Shown one piece after another: positions 22,641 through 35,386 of a stretch of 64,000 bases of DNA. A program made the position numbers and the translations under genes. Under the pieces are notes generated by a model. That model was not told the origin of the DNA. It was given only the letters and a program-made list of their open reading frames with translations, and searched no databases. The stretch is from Petunia secreta (lineage: Eukaryota; Streptophyta; Magnoliopsida; Solanales; Solanaceae), in contig JARKIP010000010.1 in assembly GCA_029990175.1 (NCBI GenBank), positions 43,642,001 to 43,706,000 of the forward strand. Reading direction: 5' to 3'. Position 1 is the first letter of the stretch. Every line of letters begins with the position of its first letter.

Positions 22641-25353
22641 TTCTAAATAGAAAAAATTATGATGATTGTATCTCCTTCACCGCCCTAGAAGTGGTTATGT
22701 GATGAAATTTTAACCCTACAATTAAAAGTTATGGATATAGCCATGGTGGTAGAATTATTTTCAGGGTTATCAAATATATTTGGGAGCCTAACTTAAAAAA
22801 GGTGCATGGATGCCTATATACACATACAACTGGAAATATTTCATTTAGACACTATATTCTATTTAGACACTTCAACTAAGGTCCTTTTCAGGTGAGCACT
22901 TGAATCTTTTTCAAGAGTGTCCATAAAGACACTTTCAACCCACTATGTTGAAAAGTTCATGCGCGTGTTTGCCACGAGTCTCGCGTGGATAAGTGACCCA
23001 TTTATAAACTTTTAAGAAGTAGGTTTGATTGATGATATAGAGACTTTGTTAGGGTTGTTGATATCCAATTTTGTCCCTTCTTTTTTCATAATTGGCTATA
23101 ATTTAACTTAAAGGTACAATTTTACTAATAGAGCAAATTTGCATTAGAAAGCATGCATTTACGTGTGATATTACATACCTATACATTATATACTTAATTA
23201 TGGATATATTACGTAATTTTGCATCATATAGGCTATTTATCAAAACTGTGATTGTTTGTGCAATTTAGTGTATTTATAACATCTTAGTAAGTATTTGTGG
23301 CTATTTATACTTATTTAAGTTGATTTGTATCCTGATTTTCTTCTACGTGTGCATTTTTGTTGTTCGCTCGTTTCATTTTATACTTTATATTCATATCTTG
23401 ATTTATTTGGCACCTTTAACGTTAAAATATTAGTCCAATTAAATATTCCGTCCAAATTTTATTCATCACTAATTATTTAGTCTAAATTCTTTTATTCACA
23501 TAATTATTATTTACATTTCAAAAGTATTTCTTTTTCCATTGTTTTAAAATCCTCATTTGTCTTGAACCTAGACAAGTGTTCGTCTAGATACGTCATTTTG
23601 CACCATACATTTATTTTTCCACAATATACTACTCACTTTATTTCAATTCTTTCAAATTTCTTTTGCACTTAGACTAAATGTCTAACAAAATACATATTTT
23701 GGATATTTTGACTAAAATACTCCTTTACCAAATCTTTCCATATTTTTACCGAAAATCACTCTTTTTCTTTAAATCAGTTCGAGTCCATCCCTCCAAAATT
23801 ATATCCCCAAATCACTCCTAATTCCCCAATCTCTCCCTCATCTCCTTTAATTCCTCCTCACTTTTGGAATGGAATCCATGAAATTGGGATAATTATCCAA
23901 CAAATTTCTCTCAATTTTGTGTACAACTTACTCCCTTGTTTTACACCATTGACACCGCATATACGGGTCGAGACAGACCCTCTTCTCCCCCTCATCTTCT
24001 TCATTCATACCCACCATACAAATCAATAATGGTGAACACCACCACCCGCATCCATCGAAGTACAATAACCCATCCATAAACACCACCATCACACAGCTCC
24101 CTCTCTTTACACCACTACACCCATACAGTACACCCACTTCCTCTCCTCACACGCATACCATCAGATGCACACTCACACCATCAGATACACACATTGAAAA
24201 TAAAACAGGACAGACTTCCTCTCATCTCTCTATCACCACACCCTCTTCTCATCCTCTCCCTCTCAATTTATGAAAACCCACCCCAAGATCAAGAACAGAT
24301 ACATACACAACATACCATAACAGATCATAAACAATACACACATGCACACGTTGTTCAAAAATAGAGAAAAAAATGAGGGGAGACGGTAATCGCGAGGGGA
24401 GATTGGGACAGTGAAAAGGGTGACAATGGTGACCACCTAGGTCTTGATCGAAAATCCTATTGACAGTGGTCCTTGTCTCTTTGTGTCGCTGAATCGAAAA
24501 TTAAAGAAGGTTAGAGTGGCAGTGACGCCACCATCGGAAAATGGTCGGCAGTCGCTCCTCTCCTTATGTTGGCTGTATCATTCCGTCCAACGCTATTTTT
24601 GCTCCACCAGGAAACGGCTGATCCTTGTTTCGTTCTGTTTATTTGGGACTTTAATTCAATGTTGTTCTAGATTTAGCCTTGGTTGTGCTTTGCAGATCTG
24701 TTGTAGAATTGAAATTGCTCTGTGCTGTTCAAGCTTGAGCTGCTCTTTGGTTTTGCTATATGCTAGATCTGTATTGATATTGATGCAGAGTCTAATCACT
24801 TGCTTTGATCCGTTTGTTGCTCTGACGATCCTTTGCTTCGGTCTGTTTACTTGGTTGGATCGTTTTGTTATGCTCACTTTAAGTTGTGGTGCAGCTTGAC
24901 TCACAGAATCTGATGGATTATACAGCTTTGATTTGTTTAAGATATTATGCAGCTTGACCCATGTCTTGAACAGATATTGCAGCGAATGGAAGCCTGGACC
25001 AGCATTACACTGTTTGTGGCCAATGAAAAAATATTTATTTTTGAGGCCTATACACTGATTTGAATGGATGCTACACTGTTCGGTCAATGACTTTTGGAGG
25101 CCAAAATAGTCCCGTCCCGTATACATACAATGTCCCTTAAGTGTCCTTCCGAAAAATAAATAGGCGATGACGATAATATTTGTATGCAATGTTGCAAAAA
25201 CAAACGGGATAGGCAACGGGACCCGCACTTGGCATGGCAACACGATAGGCCGGCGTGTTTGCAGCCATAATGGTATCCTTAACACCCTATCATCCAAATT
25301 TGAGCCTAAATTTTTCGAAAATCCATTTTTCCTTTTATTTTCTTTTGTTATCA
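22641..25353. other. Long non-coding stretch
   Basis: No recognisable gene. 22850-23000 contains ATTTAGACACT / AGTGTCCATAAAGACACTTT words and looks like a decayed repeat. 23,850-24,330 is pyrimidine- and CAC-rich. The 151-residue frame at 24444-24899 is Cys/Leu-rich with no recognisable domain, and I do not call it a gene. Confidence 0.4.
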
Positions 25354-25357
25354 CTTT

Positions 25358-25431
25358 TTTATTATTATTATTATTTCTTATTATTATTATTATTATTATT
25401 ATCATCATCATCATCATCATCATCATCATCG
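25358..25431 (+). repeat. Compound (ATT)n-(ATC)n microsatellite
   Basis: TTATTATT... (about 17 units, one interruption) passes into ATCATC... (about 9 units). It produces artificial poly-Ile, poly-Met and poly-Ser frames on both strands. Confidence 0.9.
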
Positions 25432-25437
25432 TACTAA

Positions 25438-26704
25438 TTTATTTTCGTATTTTTTTGAGGTACATTTGCTACGACGCTCCAGAGTCGACTCAAACTCAAA
25501 AAACACAACACACATATACATACCCAGATGCACGAATCAGACAAATACATATTGCTACAATCACCATCATCTACCACCGTATTTCCACCATCGAACCATC
25601 TCTACAACACCTACCATCAACACCTTCAATGCTACAAACAAACCCATATCTCATATAACTACCAATTGAAAAAAAAAGTTAGAAAAAGAAGAACAAATGG
25701 ATATGAATCGAAACCCATAAAAATTTGAAAACTGTTGCCACTTTCTATGTACAAAGCAGCGACACCATCAACAAAATCACCTTTCTGACCAAAATCTAAA
25801 AATGAGGAAGAATTATGAAGCCGAACATCAAACCTCTACCTTGTTTGGACAAAAATTTGAGAACAAATCGATGATGGATACCAACTTAAAAACTAAGAAA
25901 ATTTCAGAAGAGATAAACGAAGGTATCAGGAATCAAGAAACATAGCAATGAGATAAAAGAAAAGATTTCAAAAAAAAAGAAGAAAAAAAAAAAAGAAAAC
26001 AAAAAAGTAAAAGACATATTTTTAATGAAAGAAACCAAAAATTATTAAAAACTTGAGGCTTCTCCCGCGCACCACCTTTTGTGCAACTTAAACATGTGAC
26101 ACGTGGAGTTAAAAAGTGGTGTTTATACCACTTCATACCACTATAAGAGGTACTAGGACCCCTGCAAAGTTAAAGTGTTATCTTAAAAAAAGAGTCATAA
26201 AGCCATTTTGACATTTCTTTTTATCTCATTTGATTGATTCATAAGCTATAGAGAAAGTCGTTTGAGAATATAAAATTAAAATATTTGCTTTTGTGACTCA
26301 ATAAATTCAAACATTAAAAGTGTTATAGATATATTAGTGAAACTCCGACTTAGTGTTCTCCAATTTTAATTTCGTTAATTTTTTTTAGCATTTGGTGATC
26401 TATACAATTTTTGAACTGAATAATATTAATGACCGTGATATATTACTCATAACAAAATGTTCATAATTTTTATAATGTTAGAAATAATTAAATAATTTAT
26501 TCAAATTAAATTAACAAAGCGTTACTTAACATCAACTAAATCTTAGTAAAAGTATATTAGATGTACTGAAGATATCGTCAATTAAAAAGAAATTCTAGAA
26601 GAATATGCTTAAAATATAATAAATGACTTTGTATCTCAAAAAGCTAGAAAAAATTTTAACTAAAAAAATATATAAATTTGGATATTGTATTTAAGGCTTC
26701 TTAC
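25438..26704. other. AT-rich non-coding stretch
   Basis: An A-rich run lies at 25965-26010. CACGTG-containing sequence is near 26100. No protein or RNA gene recognised. Confidence 0.4.
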
Positions 26705-26723
26705 TAAGAGCATGTTTGACCAA

Positions 26724-29549
26724 TGTCACGACCCAATTTCCAAGGGCTCGTGATGGCACCTAAACAACATTTGCCTAGGCGAACCAATGAAACAAGATGC
26801 GGAAAAGAACAATAATGTGAAAAGATCATAAATGGATATATAAATATAAAAGGGTGAAGTCCAAAAGAATATATCCACAAAAGAATTGGAGCATTCTAAG
26901 AGTGACTCAATAAGGTATGAATATACATCAAAGAAATCTGACTCCTATCTCTAAGTGACTCCGGCGGTATGCCACCACGGTCTGTGTGGTCGGCTCACCT
27001 CAATCAAAAGTCTCAGAAGCCTCGGGAACCGCTAACGTCCGGGCTGCTGACTGGATGAAGGACCTGCGCACGTAGCAGAGTAAGTTATGAGCCGAAGCCC
27101 AGTAAGATCACCGACAGGCCCGCTAAGGTACCCTTGCGGGACAAGTCGCTACATGCATCATAAGCAACAACATACTATAGTAATCATACAATAAAGTAGT
27201 GAAATCACAAATAGATGTAACACATTCCATACACACAAGTAGTAACCAGAAGTCTCAAGGATTATGCCCATCCAACGTAAGGCATATGTCAACTCAGCGG
27301 TGGTTTGGAGGTCCAATCTCTACTCCCGTGCCGACTAACCTAGACCTACGATGGACTAGCAACACCACTACTAAGTATCAACCATATACCGTGACCCGAA
27401 GTCACTATCACAATCATGAATAAGTAGACCAACGACCCGTAGTCGTTGGCTCATCTCAAATCTGTCTACGATCGCACCACACCCCCTGTCAAGTGCGTCG
27501 TATCTCAATAAATCAAGTGACCACACCACACCCCCTGTCAAGTGTGTCACATCTCAAAGATCAAGTGTCCACACCACACCCCCTGTCAAGTGTGACACAT
27601 CCCATAGTATAGGCGACACCACACCCCCTGTCAAGTGTCCCTCTAACAGTATTAATATCCACGACATTAATAACAATAACAGAAATAATAACAGAAATAT
27701 TAATAACGATAATATTTCACAGTCACCGTAACCCAGGTTGGTTATGCTAGCTGAACGTAAGGCGAAGGTTAACCCGACCACAGTTTGGGGGTACAATCCC
27801 TACTCCCATGTCGTCCAACCCAAGGTTACGTATAGACAGCACTACCCAACCCGGCACGTGAACAAATCAAGTACCAATATCATACAAAAGCCGGCAAAAT
27901 CCTCGGCAAGACATTTATCATGACATGCCGGCAACATCCTCGGCCATGTCCCAAGTTCTTTCTATCTAAGCATGGCGTAGCAAGCGTTACTACGATATAA
28001 ATTTAAGCTACCTCGACGTAGCGTTTAGACCGGCACATACCTCGGTCGAGTCACAATCTCGCTATTTATAACAAATAATAATAGCAAGTAATTCACATCA
28101 TTAATCCTAACCATTGTTAGGTATATATATGCGTACATGAAGCATACTAGCATGAAGGAAGAGTCCACAAGCACAATAGAGGTCAAGTCTCACTTACCTC
28201 GAAATTCGGGCTCAAATGCCGGGAAGAATCTCCTTTCCCGCTCGCCTTTTCCGCGAAGGACTCTCCACTAGGTCTATTAAGACAAGATATAGCACATATG
28301 AGTGCTCATTATAGCTATTTAAGCCTATAGGCATCCTAGGGTAAAAATTACCAAAATGCCGCCGGGTAGGGCCGAGCCCTAAATTTACAAAATGTACTTT
28401 TTCGGACTCACCACGCTCCCGTGAGTCCAAAAGTACACTTAGATTCCACATGCGAGCCTTGCTCGATGTCTTTCCCCAATTCTTAAGAATCTAGGGTTCT
28501 AACCCATTTCCAAGAATCAACCCTTTGATTCTTGTGTTAATCAACATAAAGATGGATTGAAAGGGCTTACTTTAAGTGTAAGTATGATTGGGTCTTCAAG
28601 AAATACCCAAAAATCGCCTCAAGAGCTCACCAAATGATTTTTATAAGTTATGAACCGAAATGGCCCGAAATGGCCTTTTTATAGTTTTCTTTGCCTCTGT
28701 GACAGCTTCTTTTGAAAAAATCATAACTTTTGATAGGAATATCCAAATGACCCGAAACCGGTTCCATTAGAACCACAACTCAAAGGGCTACAACTTTCAT
28801 GTTTTTAGTTTTTCCTAATTCCTTACGGATTGGCCGAAAAATCAGCTTTTATCCGGCTGTTTGCGCAAAAACAGAACAGAAAAGTCGCACCAGATTTTCT
28901 ACTTTTTAGGGGCAAAACGGGACCCTACGAAGCTCGGAATGATCCCAAATATTGCACACAAGCCATAAAATACTTGGGTGACATGCTCGTCAAGACGGAA
29001 CTCAATTCGGACCTCCAGAACTCAAAAAGTGGGTCCCACGGCAAATGTTCAATTTTCGACTTTCGCCAAAATAGTGAAATTTAACCAAACGACCTCGGAA
29101 TCCAATTCTGAAAGTTGCTACAAGTCACAAATGACTATACGAACCTAACGGAACTTTCGGATCTCTCATCGGAGCTCATTTGCTCAAATCGAGCTCGGAA
29201 ACCTCTTTTAACTCTTTTAAACTTCCGAAACGGGGACTTTATCAAAAGTCCTATCAAACGAGGTCCGTTTTCAATTTTGAAGGTTGCTACATATCATAAA
29301 TGACGAGATGGACCTAACGGTGCGCTCGGATTTTCCATCGGGGTTCTTTTGCTCAAAACGACCTATCGAAACCCCAAATTCCTTTCCGGAATTTCATAAA
29401 CGGATCATTTTCTTGAAAACCTATCAAACGGACTCCGTTTCGACTCAAATTTCACATACGGGTCATAAATGACCTAACGGAGCTTTTGGGACTGTCGACA
29501 CGCAAATCGAGGTCTCGGATCCTGTAACGACTATTTGAGGGTCGTTACA
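26724..29549 (-). mobile_element. Solo LTR, Tekay-like family, with perfect target duplication
   Basis: 2826 bp running TG...CA, flanked by ACCAA on both sides (26719-26723, 29550-29554). On the minus strand it starts TGTAACGACCCTCAAATAGT, nearly the same as the chromovirus LTRs at 54190 and 62007, and it ends ...GGGTCGTGACA. It lacks any internal domain, so it is a solo LTR formed by LTR-LTR recombination. On the minus strand CTATAAAAAGG (28674-28684) is a good TATA candidate. Confidence 0.85.
27470..27640 (-). repeat. About 47-bp tandem repeat inside the solo LTR
   Basis: Four units each carry CACACCCCCTGTCAAGTG. The minus-strand form (ACAGGGGGTGTGGTG) corresponds to the ACAGAGGCCGGTGGTG units of the chromovirus LTR at 55771-55960, so the two LTR types share this repeat. 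Confidence 0.75.
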
Positions 29550-29902
29550 ACCAAGCTGCCAAAATTAACTTATTTTGAGAAATACTTTTGAGAAACGTAC
29601 TTTTGAAAAAGTGCTTTTGAAAAGTAACAATTTGTGTTTGACCAAATAATGTGAGAAATGCTTTTGTTAGTTATTTATATTTAATAAATATTTAAAAATT
29701 AATTTTGAAACGTCAAATTACGAAAAGGATATGCATATAAATTGTTTCCTATTCTTTTTACTTGTCTATTCTTGTTTTTAAAAATCAAAAAATACTTTTT
29801 TTTGGAGAAACTACTTTTTTCATCTTCTGCTTAAAAGCTAAAAAATAGCTTATGCTCAAAAGCACTTATTTTTTACCAAAAACTTGGCCAAACACCCTCT
29901 AA

Positions 29903-31090
29903 AATTTGGCTTTAGGCCACAAACTTGATTGGGCGGTCTCTGAAACAATCATCAACATGGCGTCAACTAAACAACAATCTATCCATCACCTTTATAAATT
30001 AGAGCATTAACAAAACTCCATGCATTTCTCCATTCTTAAAAATACTTTAGGAAATTCTAAAAATGGCGAGAAGCCTCAAAACAAGAAAATTCAAGAGGTT
30101 AAGCTTTTCACTTGAAATATATAAGGAAAAATGTTTAGAAGACATCAGATATAAAAGAAACAAAAATTGTTATGCCTGTTATGAATAGCTATTTCAAGGG
30201 AGAATTTCCAATTTAATTTAACGGAGGATTGTACAGAAATAAAAGCTTTCAGTTTCAATTCTTATTCTTTCATCCATAATAATGAAACGTAAATATGAGA
30301 CATAGTCACTGAAACAATAAATGGGTAATAATTTCCTAATGAGATATACTTAATCTTCACTTCCAGAGCAAAATTTCACACTACATTAGAAGTACTAGTG
30401 GTAAAAACCATATAATATATCCCTATTGTTCTTCCCACTATAATTTCAAGAAATTTGACTCTCTAAATAGATATGCACACCCGCACACAAAATTATCAGA
30501 CAAAAAATGGTAAGATATTAGCTCTTGAATGCAATAGGAGAAGAAGTTGGAACAACAGTCTTACCATTCTTCTTGACAAAGTTGTTTAACTATCCCGTCT
30601 TCTTGACACAACCTTTATTCTCTTACTCTGTTGTTCGATAACGACTTGTGTAACTATATTAATTAACTAAGCAATAAACAGATGATACCTTTATAATAAT
30701 GACATAGACATAGAGTTACCAAAAAATATCACTATTTAACAACCACAAAAGCATCAATCAACGAAAAAAGAAGAACAAATTTGAATCTAGAATGAAGTTA
30801 AAGCACCAATACAAATATATATTTGAAAGGATGTAATTAAAGGTAGAGAAAGTTGAAATACGATGTTGTGATTCAGGCCATAACAACTGAACCATAAATT
30901 AGATGGAAAATTAATTCAATAACTTCTCAAATAAGTAATATCTCATAATAATAATTGGATGAAACATAAATACATTAACATCTCAAATTAAATTACAAAA
31001 AAGTTTTTATACACTATATTTTTAGCTTCATTTGTTATTTTTCCATCATCATTACAAATTAAAATTTAAAACCCATTTCTACGTGTCACT
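29903..31090. other. AT-rich stretch next to the Helitron 3' side
   Basis: No gene recognised. On the minus strand TGGTTTTTACCACTAG ends at 30394, a possible but weak Helitron 3' end (4-bp stem, then CTAG before T). Confidence 0.3.
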
Positions 31091-34000
31091 CATGAAAGAG
31101 CAACATAAGAGCAGCATAAAGTTGTCCATATGTAAACACAAATTTCTTCAAGAATAACCCCACTTGCAACAATGATTGACCTTGACTTTTGTTAATAGTC
31201 ATGGCAAAAGATACGACTGAAAATTATCATCGCTGGAACTTAAAAGGTAGTCTCGGATCAGCTGGAGTCAATGTCATTTTTGGGATAAACACTTTTTTTC
31301 CAGCCATATTACTTGATAAAACCATGACTTCAATAACCCGATTTTCAAGTCTTGTGATAATCAACCTCGTGCCATTACGTAACCCTGATGACCGATCTAT
31401 ATTTCTTAATAACATTACAGGAACGCCAACCTTCAAGGTGATAGATAATTTGGAATTTCTAAATATTTAATACTATTTTAGAATTCTGGTGTATGCACAT
31501 GTTCCAAAGCTATAAAAGAATAATCAGACATATAAACCGTATCAAAACTCATATATGCCTTCTCAGAATTGTGATTAAGCGACACCATTTATCCATTCAC
31601 TAATTCTACCATGTCAAGAGTAGGAGCAAGAATTTCTCTTTAATGAAGGTAATCTATATCACCGGAGTGGCTACAAAAATCAGAATATATACCTTCTATA
31701 ATTGTAGATATTGGATCATCACAATTATTTATGAAAATATCATCAGAGATTTGGACTTTTTCAATTCCATCGATGGAGCTTTCAATCTTTCCATCACCTA
31801 CGGGCAAAATTCAATTGGAGAAATTTCTTAACTCACCCAAATATGTGTCGAGATTCCTTTGCAATCTCATATTTCTTGTTAGCTTCAGGACTTGACAATG
31901 TGACCATAAATATGAAGAATTCAAACCAGTATTAACAATATCTTGTCTACTACCTTTTGCAATGACTGACAAAATCTGTCTGCAAACACAATCAAGAACT
32001 ATTGTTTTAATTCCAAATGGTCGATCTAAGCTGGATGGATCTTTAAACCTAAGAATATCTCTTAGAGTTTGAACAAGAGCTTCAAAATAGTATCTATGTA
32101 TCATTGGTTCCTCATGTCAGTTGTAATAATTAATTTTGCTAGAGGACTACCTTGTTTTGTATTGCATGTTGAATCTTCACTTGGATTTAGCGGAATTGCA
32201 AATTTCAAATGAGTTATTCGACCTCCTGGTAACAATAGAGATGCAATGTCTCTTGATTCAACTGTCAACACAAAATCTCCTCTAGATCATATAGAAGAAG
32301 ATAAAGCTCTCGAAATAAAAGTCTTGTCAGTTCCTCTATTGCAATATATGAAGAATAATCCACCTTTGTCTTCATCAACCGCTTTTATTATATTATCATA
32401 AACACATCTTTGTTCACCTGTTAAGTTCATTAATAGTTGTTGATATTCCTCTAATAAAGAACGCCTATTATGACACAATTCATTATGGATTAGTCTATTG
32501 TTGTCAACTTCCTCACTATAAAGAGGTCTTGACATCGCCGGAAAATCCTAAAAACTTCTTCCGCAACTTTTCAAAATTTCTTCCAACTTTTGCAAACAAC
32601 AAAATTTAAGTTTATCATCTGTTAGCTCAGCCTCTAAAAGAACATAATATTATAGAAACTTAATAAAAATAATATAAAAAAATTGCATAATTATTAATAA
32701 TATTTTTATCAATTAAACTTTTAGATAGGTAAGTTAATTTTACACATGATCTAGACATCATAAAACTTATGATTTGGCAAGTGTTGTGGTGTATTACAAT
32801 TCAAGCATTATATGAACCATTCGAGGTACTAATTGCAGCTCTTTAGTAAAAGAAAGTATAATAAAGATTTTCAAGTTAGTTCATCCTTGCACAAAGAGAA
32901 ATCAATTTAAGCCTATTCTAAATAGTTTGCGCAATATTGAAGATGCAGAAAATACAATTGAGTATTTTTTCTCTCCCTTTTCTCCATCATTTTTTACATT
33001 CAACAGTTTCAATCTACTAATAAAAATTACGCAGCTTTAAAGAGTCATATTACATGGTTCTTCAATTTTTTTAATTTTAAAATAACATTTTTTGTCTCCT
33101 ATCTTACTTATAGCTACCTGTGGTCTCCCAACTCATGGAGATTTAGGACGTCGCAAGAATAGTATTTAGGGACTTAGCTTCTAATTTATTACACTTTTTA
33201 GTTAAACAAATTCTAAAGGGAAATTTTCGTCTTTTCTTTGAATAATACATAGAAGTTGTTTCTTTTTTAACACATGAATATTTATCTACTTCACCGCTTC
33301 TTGTAATTATATATAAGAGTTTTCTTTCTTGAAGTATCTTATTCCCTACATTAGAAGTTCATTCTTGCTTGAGTTATAAAATTTCCGTATGATTTAATTT
33401 TTTTTTTCTATTTATGGCATTTTATAAATTTTCAAGGATAGAGCCAGAAGATTACACCTTATATCACAGTGCAACAAGAGAGTCACAAGCAGATGTACAC
33501 TAAAATTATGTAACGTGAAAATAAAAGGTTTATTTGAGAACTTGGATTATCCAATAGTTATCTTTCTTCATGGACCCCAGACCTCACTTGTTGGATATCA
33601 CTGGGTTTGTTGTTATTCTTTCTTCATGGAGGATATCTTCTGACAATAATTCTCATGTTACTTGCCAAACCTTTTCTAGCCGTAACATCGAATTTGATAA
33701 TATGAGCATAGCAAATAATTATCTAAGATATGCCGTTATTCCATAACTACTTGGCTCCTTTATAACATCCACATATTCGTTGTCATCATCTAATAAACCA
33801 AGTGCATAACACGCATCTCTAAAATTTAGATACACATAATTGTCAACAGTTATGAGATGCTTAAAGCATGTTGGACCTTTCATGACATTCAACAGTAACC
33901 TAAGATAATTTAGTTCACCAGTTCCAGGGGGGATAAAGAAAATCCTTCTAATAGAAAATACAGAAGTTTATCTTTTCTCCTATTTTTTCAATTGTGGTTT

Positions 34001-34881
34001 CCATACAAACTTAAAAGGAAATTCTGCATAAGTTAACTCTCTTGCTTTAGGATCATCTTTATTATCCTCAAACCAGCTTAGAAACATTTATTCCCTTACT
34101 CTTGGTCTATTGGAAACATCAACAATTGGATCATTATTGGTGAATATGACATTCTGTTCATTTCCAAGATGGAATGATATTATTTCCACAGGAGGTTCTC
34201 TATGATGAATTAAAAATTCAAAAATTCAAATATTCTCCAAGCAGCTTCACAAGGTGAAACATAACGACAATCATAAAATATATTGATTTATCAATATTTG
34301 AAGAACCTTCCTCATGCATATTTTGAGAAAATGTAGTGGTGACACGATCATGTCCTTTATTAACATACTTAAATAATTATTTAATGGATCTTTGATTGAT
34401 TGTACCATTCAACATTAATATGAGCTCCATAATTTAATAATAAGAATCGATTATGCGGCAACAGGTCAAGTCTTGGAAACAGCCGCTGATATTTGCATAA
34501 GATTACGTTGCGTACATCACACCCCTCAGGATGAGGCCCTTTCCCGGACCCCGCGTGAAGGCGAGATGCTTTGTGTACTAGGATGCCCTTTATGCGGCAC
34601 GACAAACCTGTTGTCCAAGTCAATACCATCCTTCTTAATGGATCTACCACTATCTCGTCTTCCATAAACAGCATAACCATCTTCATCGATTATTCGTTGA
34701 ATCGAATTTTTTTTTGGAAAATGCTTTGTACATCTCCCATTTTGGATGTAGGGTAAATAAGTTTTAGAAGAACCACATGAGCCATGCATCATGAAACTTT
34801 TCACGGCCTTGTAATAAGGAGGATCATCAAATTGATGTAGTATTACTACTGAAATTATTCGATCAATATTTGTAGCAGTTA
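31091..34881 (-). pseudogene. Helitron Rep/helicase, C-terminal two thirds (broken)
   Basis: Read from 34881 downward. The Rep part has ATNIDRIIS, SFMMHG and DEDGYAVYGRRDSGRS, then LDNRFVVPH|NRFLLLNYGAHINVEW across a SINE, then the tyrosine motif. Next comes a linker with FFIPPGTGELNYLRLLLNV and FRDACYALGLLDDD (about 33,790-33,960). The PIF1-like helicase follows: P-loop decayed to RGTDKT (near 32,335), Walker B changed to HEEPM, PFGIKTIVL, LTRNMRL, VGVPVMLLRNID (31,390-31,436) and AMTINKSQGQSL near 31,180. Many frame breaks. When intact, such proteins drive rolling-circle transposition in the nucleus. Confidence 0.9.
34461..34589 (+). mobile_element. Au-like SINE, 5'-truncated
   Basis: 129 bp flanked by the perfect 10-bp duplication TTATGCGGCA (34451-34460, 34590-34599). 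The sequence (GTCTTGGAAACAGCC, TTGCGTACATCACACCC, CCTTTCCCGGACCCCGCG, GATGCCCTT) follows the conserved 3' part of the plant Au SINE family as I remember it. The tRNA-like 5' region is missing apart from a trace. On the other strand the Helitron Rep frame resumes exactly across it. Confidence 0.8.
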
Positions 34882-35386
34882 GGGGTCATTCTGTTGAAAT
34901 CTATTTTACGCAGGTATTAGTAATGTGGGTATTAATAATACAGGTATTAGTAATGTGAGGATAAGTAATGCGGGTATTAATAATACGTGTATTAGTAATG
35001 CGGGTATTAGCTATACAGGTATTATAATGTAGCGATTATTTCTTATATCATTAATATATTATAAATTATTATACAATGTTAAAATTTAAAATATTTAGTT
35101 ACTCCTTAAATATATTAAAAAATATTCTTATATATATGAGGGTTGCTTTTATCATTTTAAATTTTAATACCTGTATTGTTAATACCTATATTATTAATAC
35201 TACCTTCTACCCCTCACAAAATAATACATAGAACTCCGCATAACTTATGCAAGTATTAATAATGAGGAAAACAAAAACAAGCGACCAAACATCGTACTAA
35301 TTAGTGTGGATTTCAATGTAGGGATTAAATTTTCCAACAACCAACCAAACATAGTACTAATTTGTACCATTTTCTATACGGGTATT
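34882..35386. mobile_element. Tourist-like MITE, copy 2, left part
   Basis: Starts GGGGTCATTC directly after TTA. Followed by GGTATTAGTAATGTGGGTAT-type words and ATAATGTAGCGATTATTTCT, as in the MITE at 16163. It is broken at 35386 by the gypsy array, and its other end is at 49518-49551. Confidence 0.7.

Larger units (their letters stand above)
26708..29899. mobile_element. Tourist-like MITE split by a solo LTR
   Basis: Left end GAGCATGTTTGACCAA (26708-26723) and right end, reverse complement GAGGGTGTTTGGCCAAG (to 29899), are inverted repeats matching at 13 of 16 positions, with TAA on both sides (26705-26707, 29900-29902). Removing the LTR and one copy of its target duplication leaves a 361-bp non-coding MITE with AAAAGTGCTTTTGA-type words. 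TAA duplication suggests the PIF/Harbinger group. Confidence 0.65.

Noticed and set aside
24444..24899. 151-residue plus-strand ORF as a host gene
   Set aside because: Cys/Leu-rich, no domain, no splice context, and a competing frame on the other strand.
24656..25658. Large ORFs on both strands with poly-Met, poly-Ile or poly-Ser
   Set aside because: They run through the (ATT)n-(ATC)n microsatellite. No domain, and the flanks are non-coding.
30394..30410. Helitron 3' terminus
   Set aside because: CTAG before T with a stem of only 4 bp is too weak, and such short patterns are common in AT-rich DNA. Listed only as a possibility.
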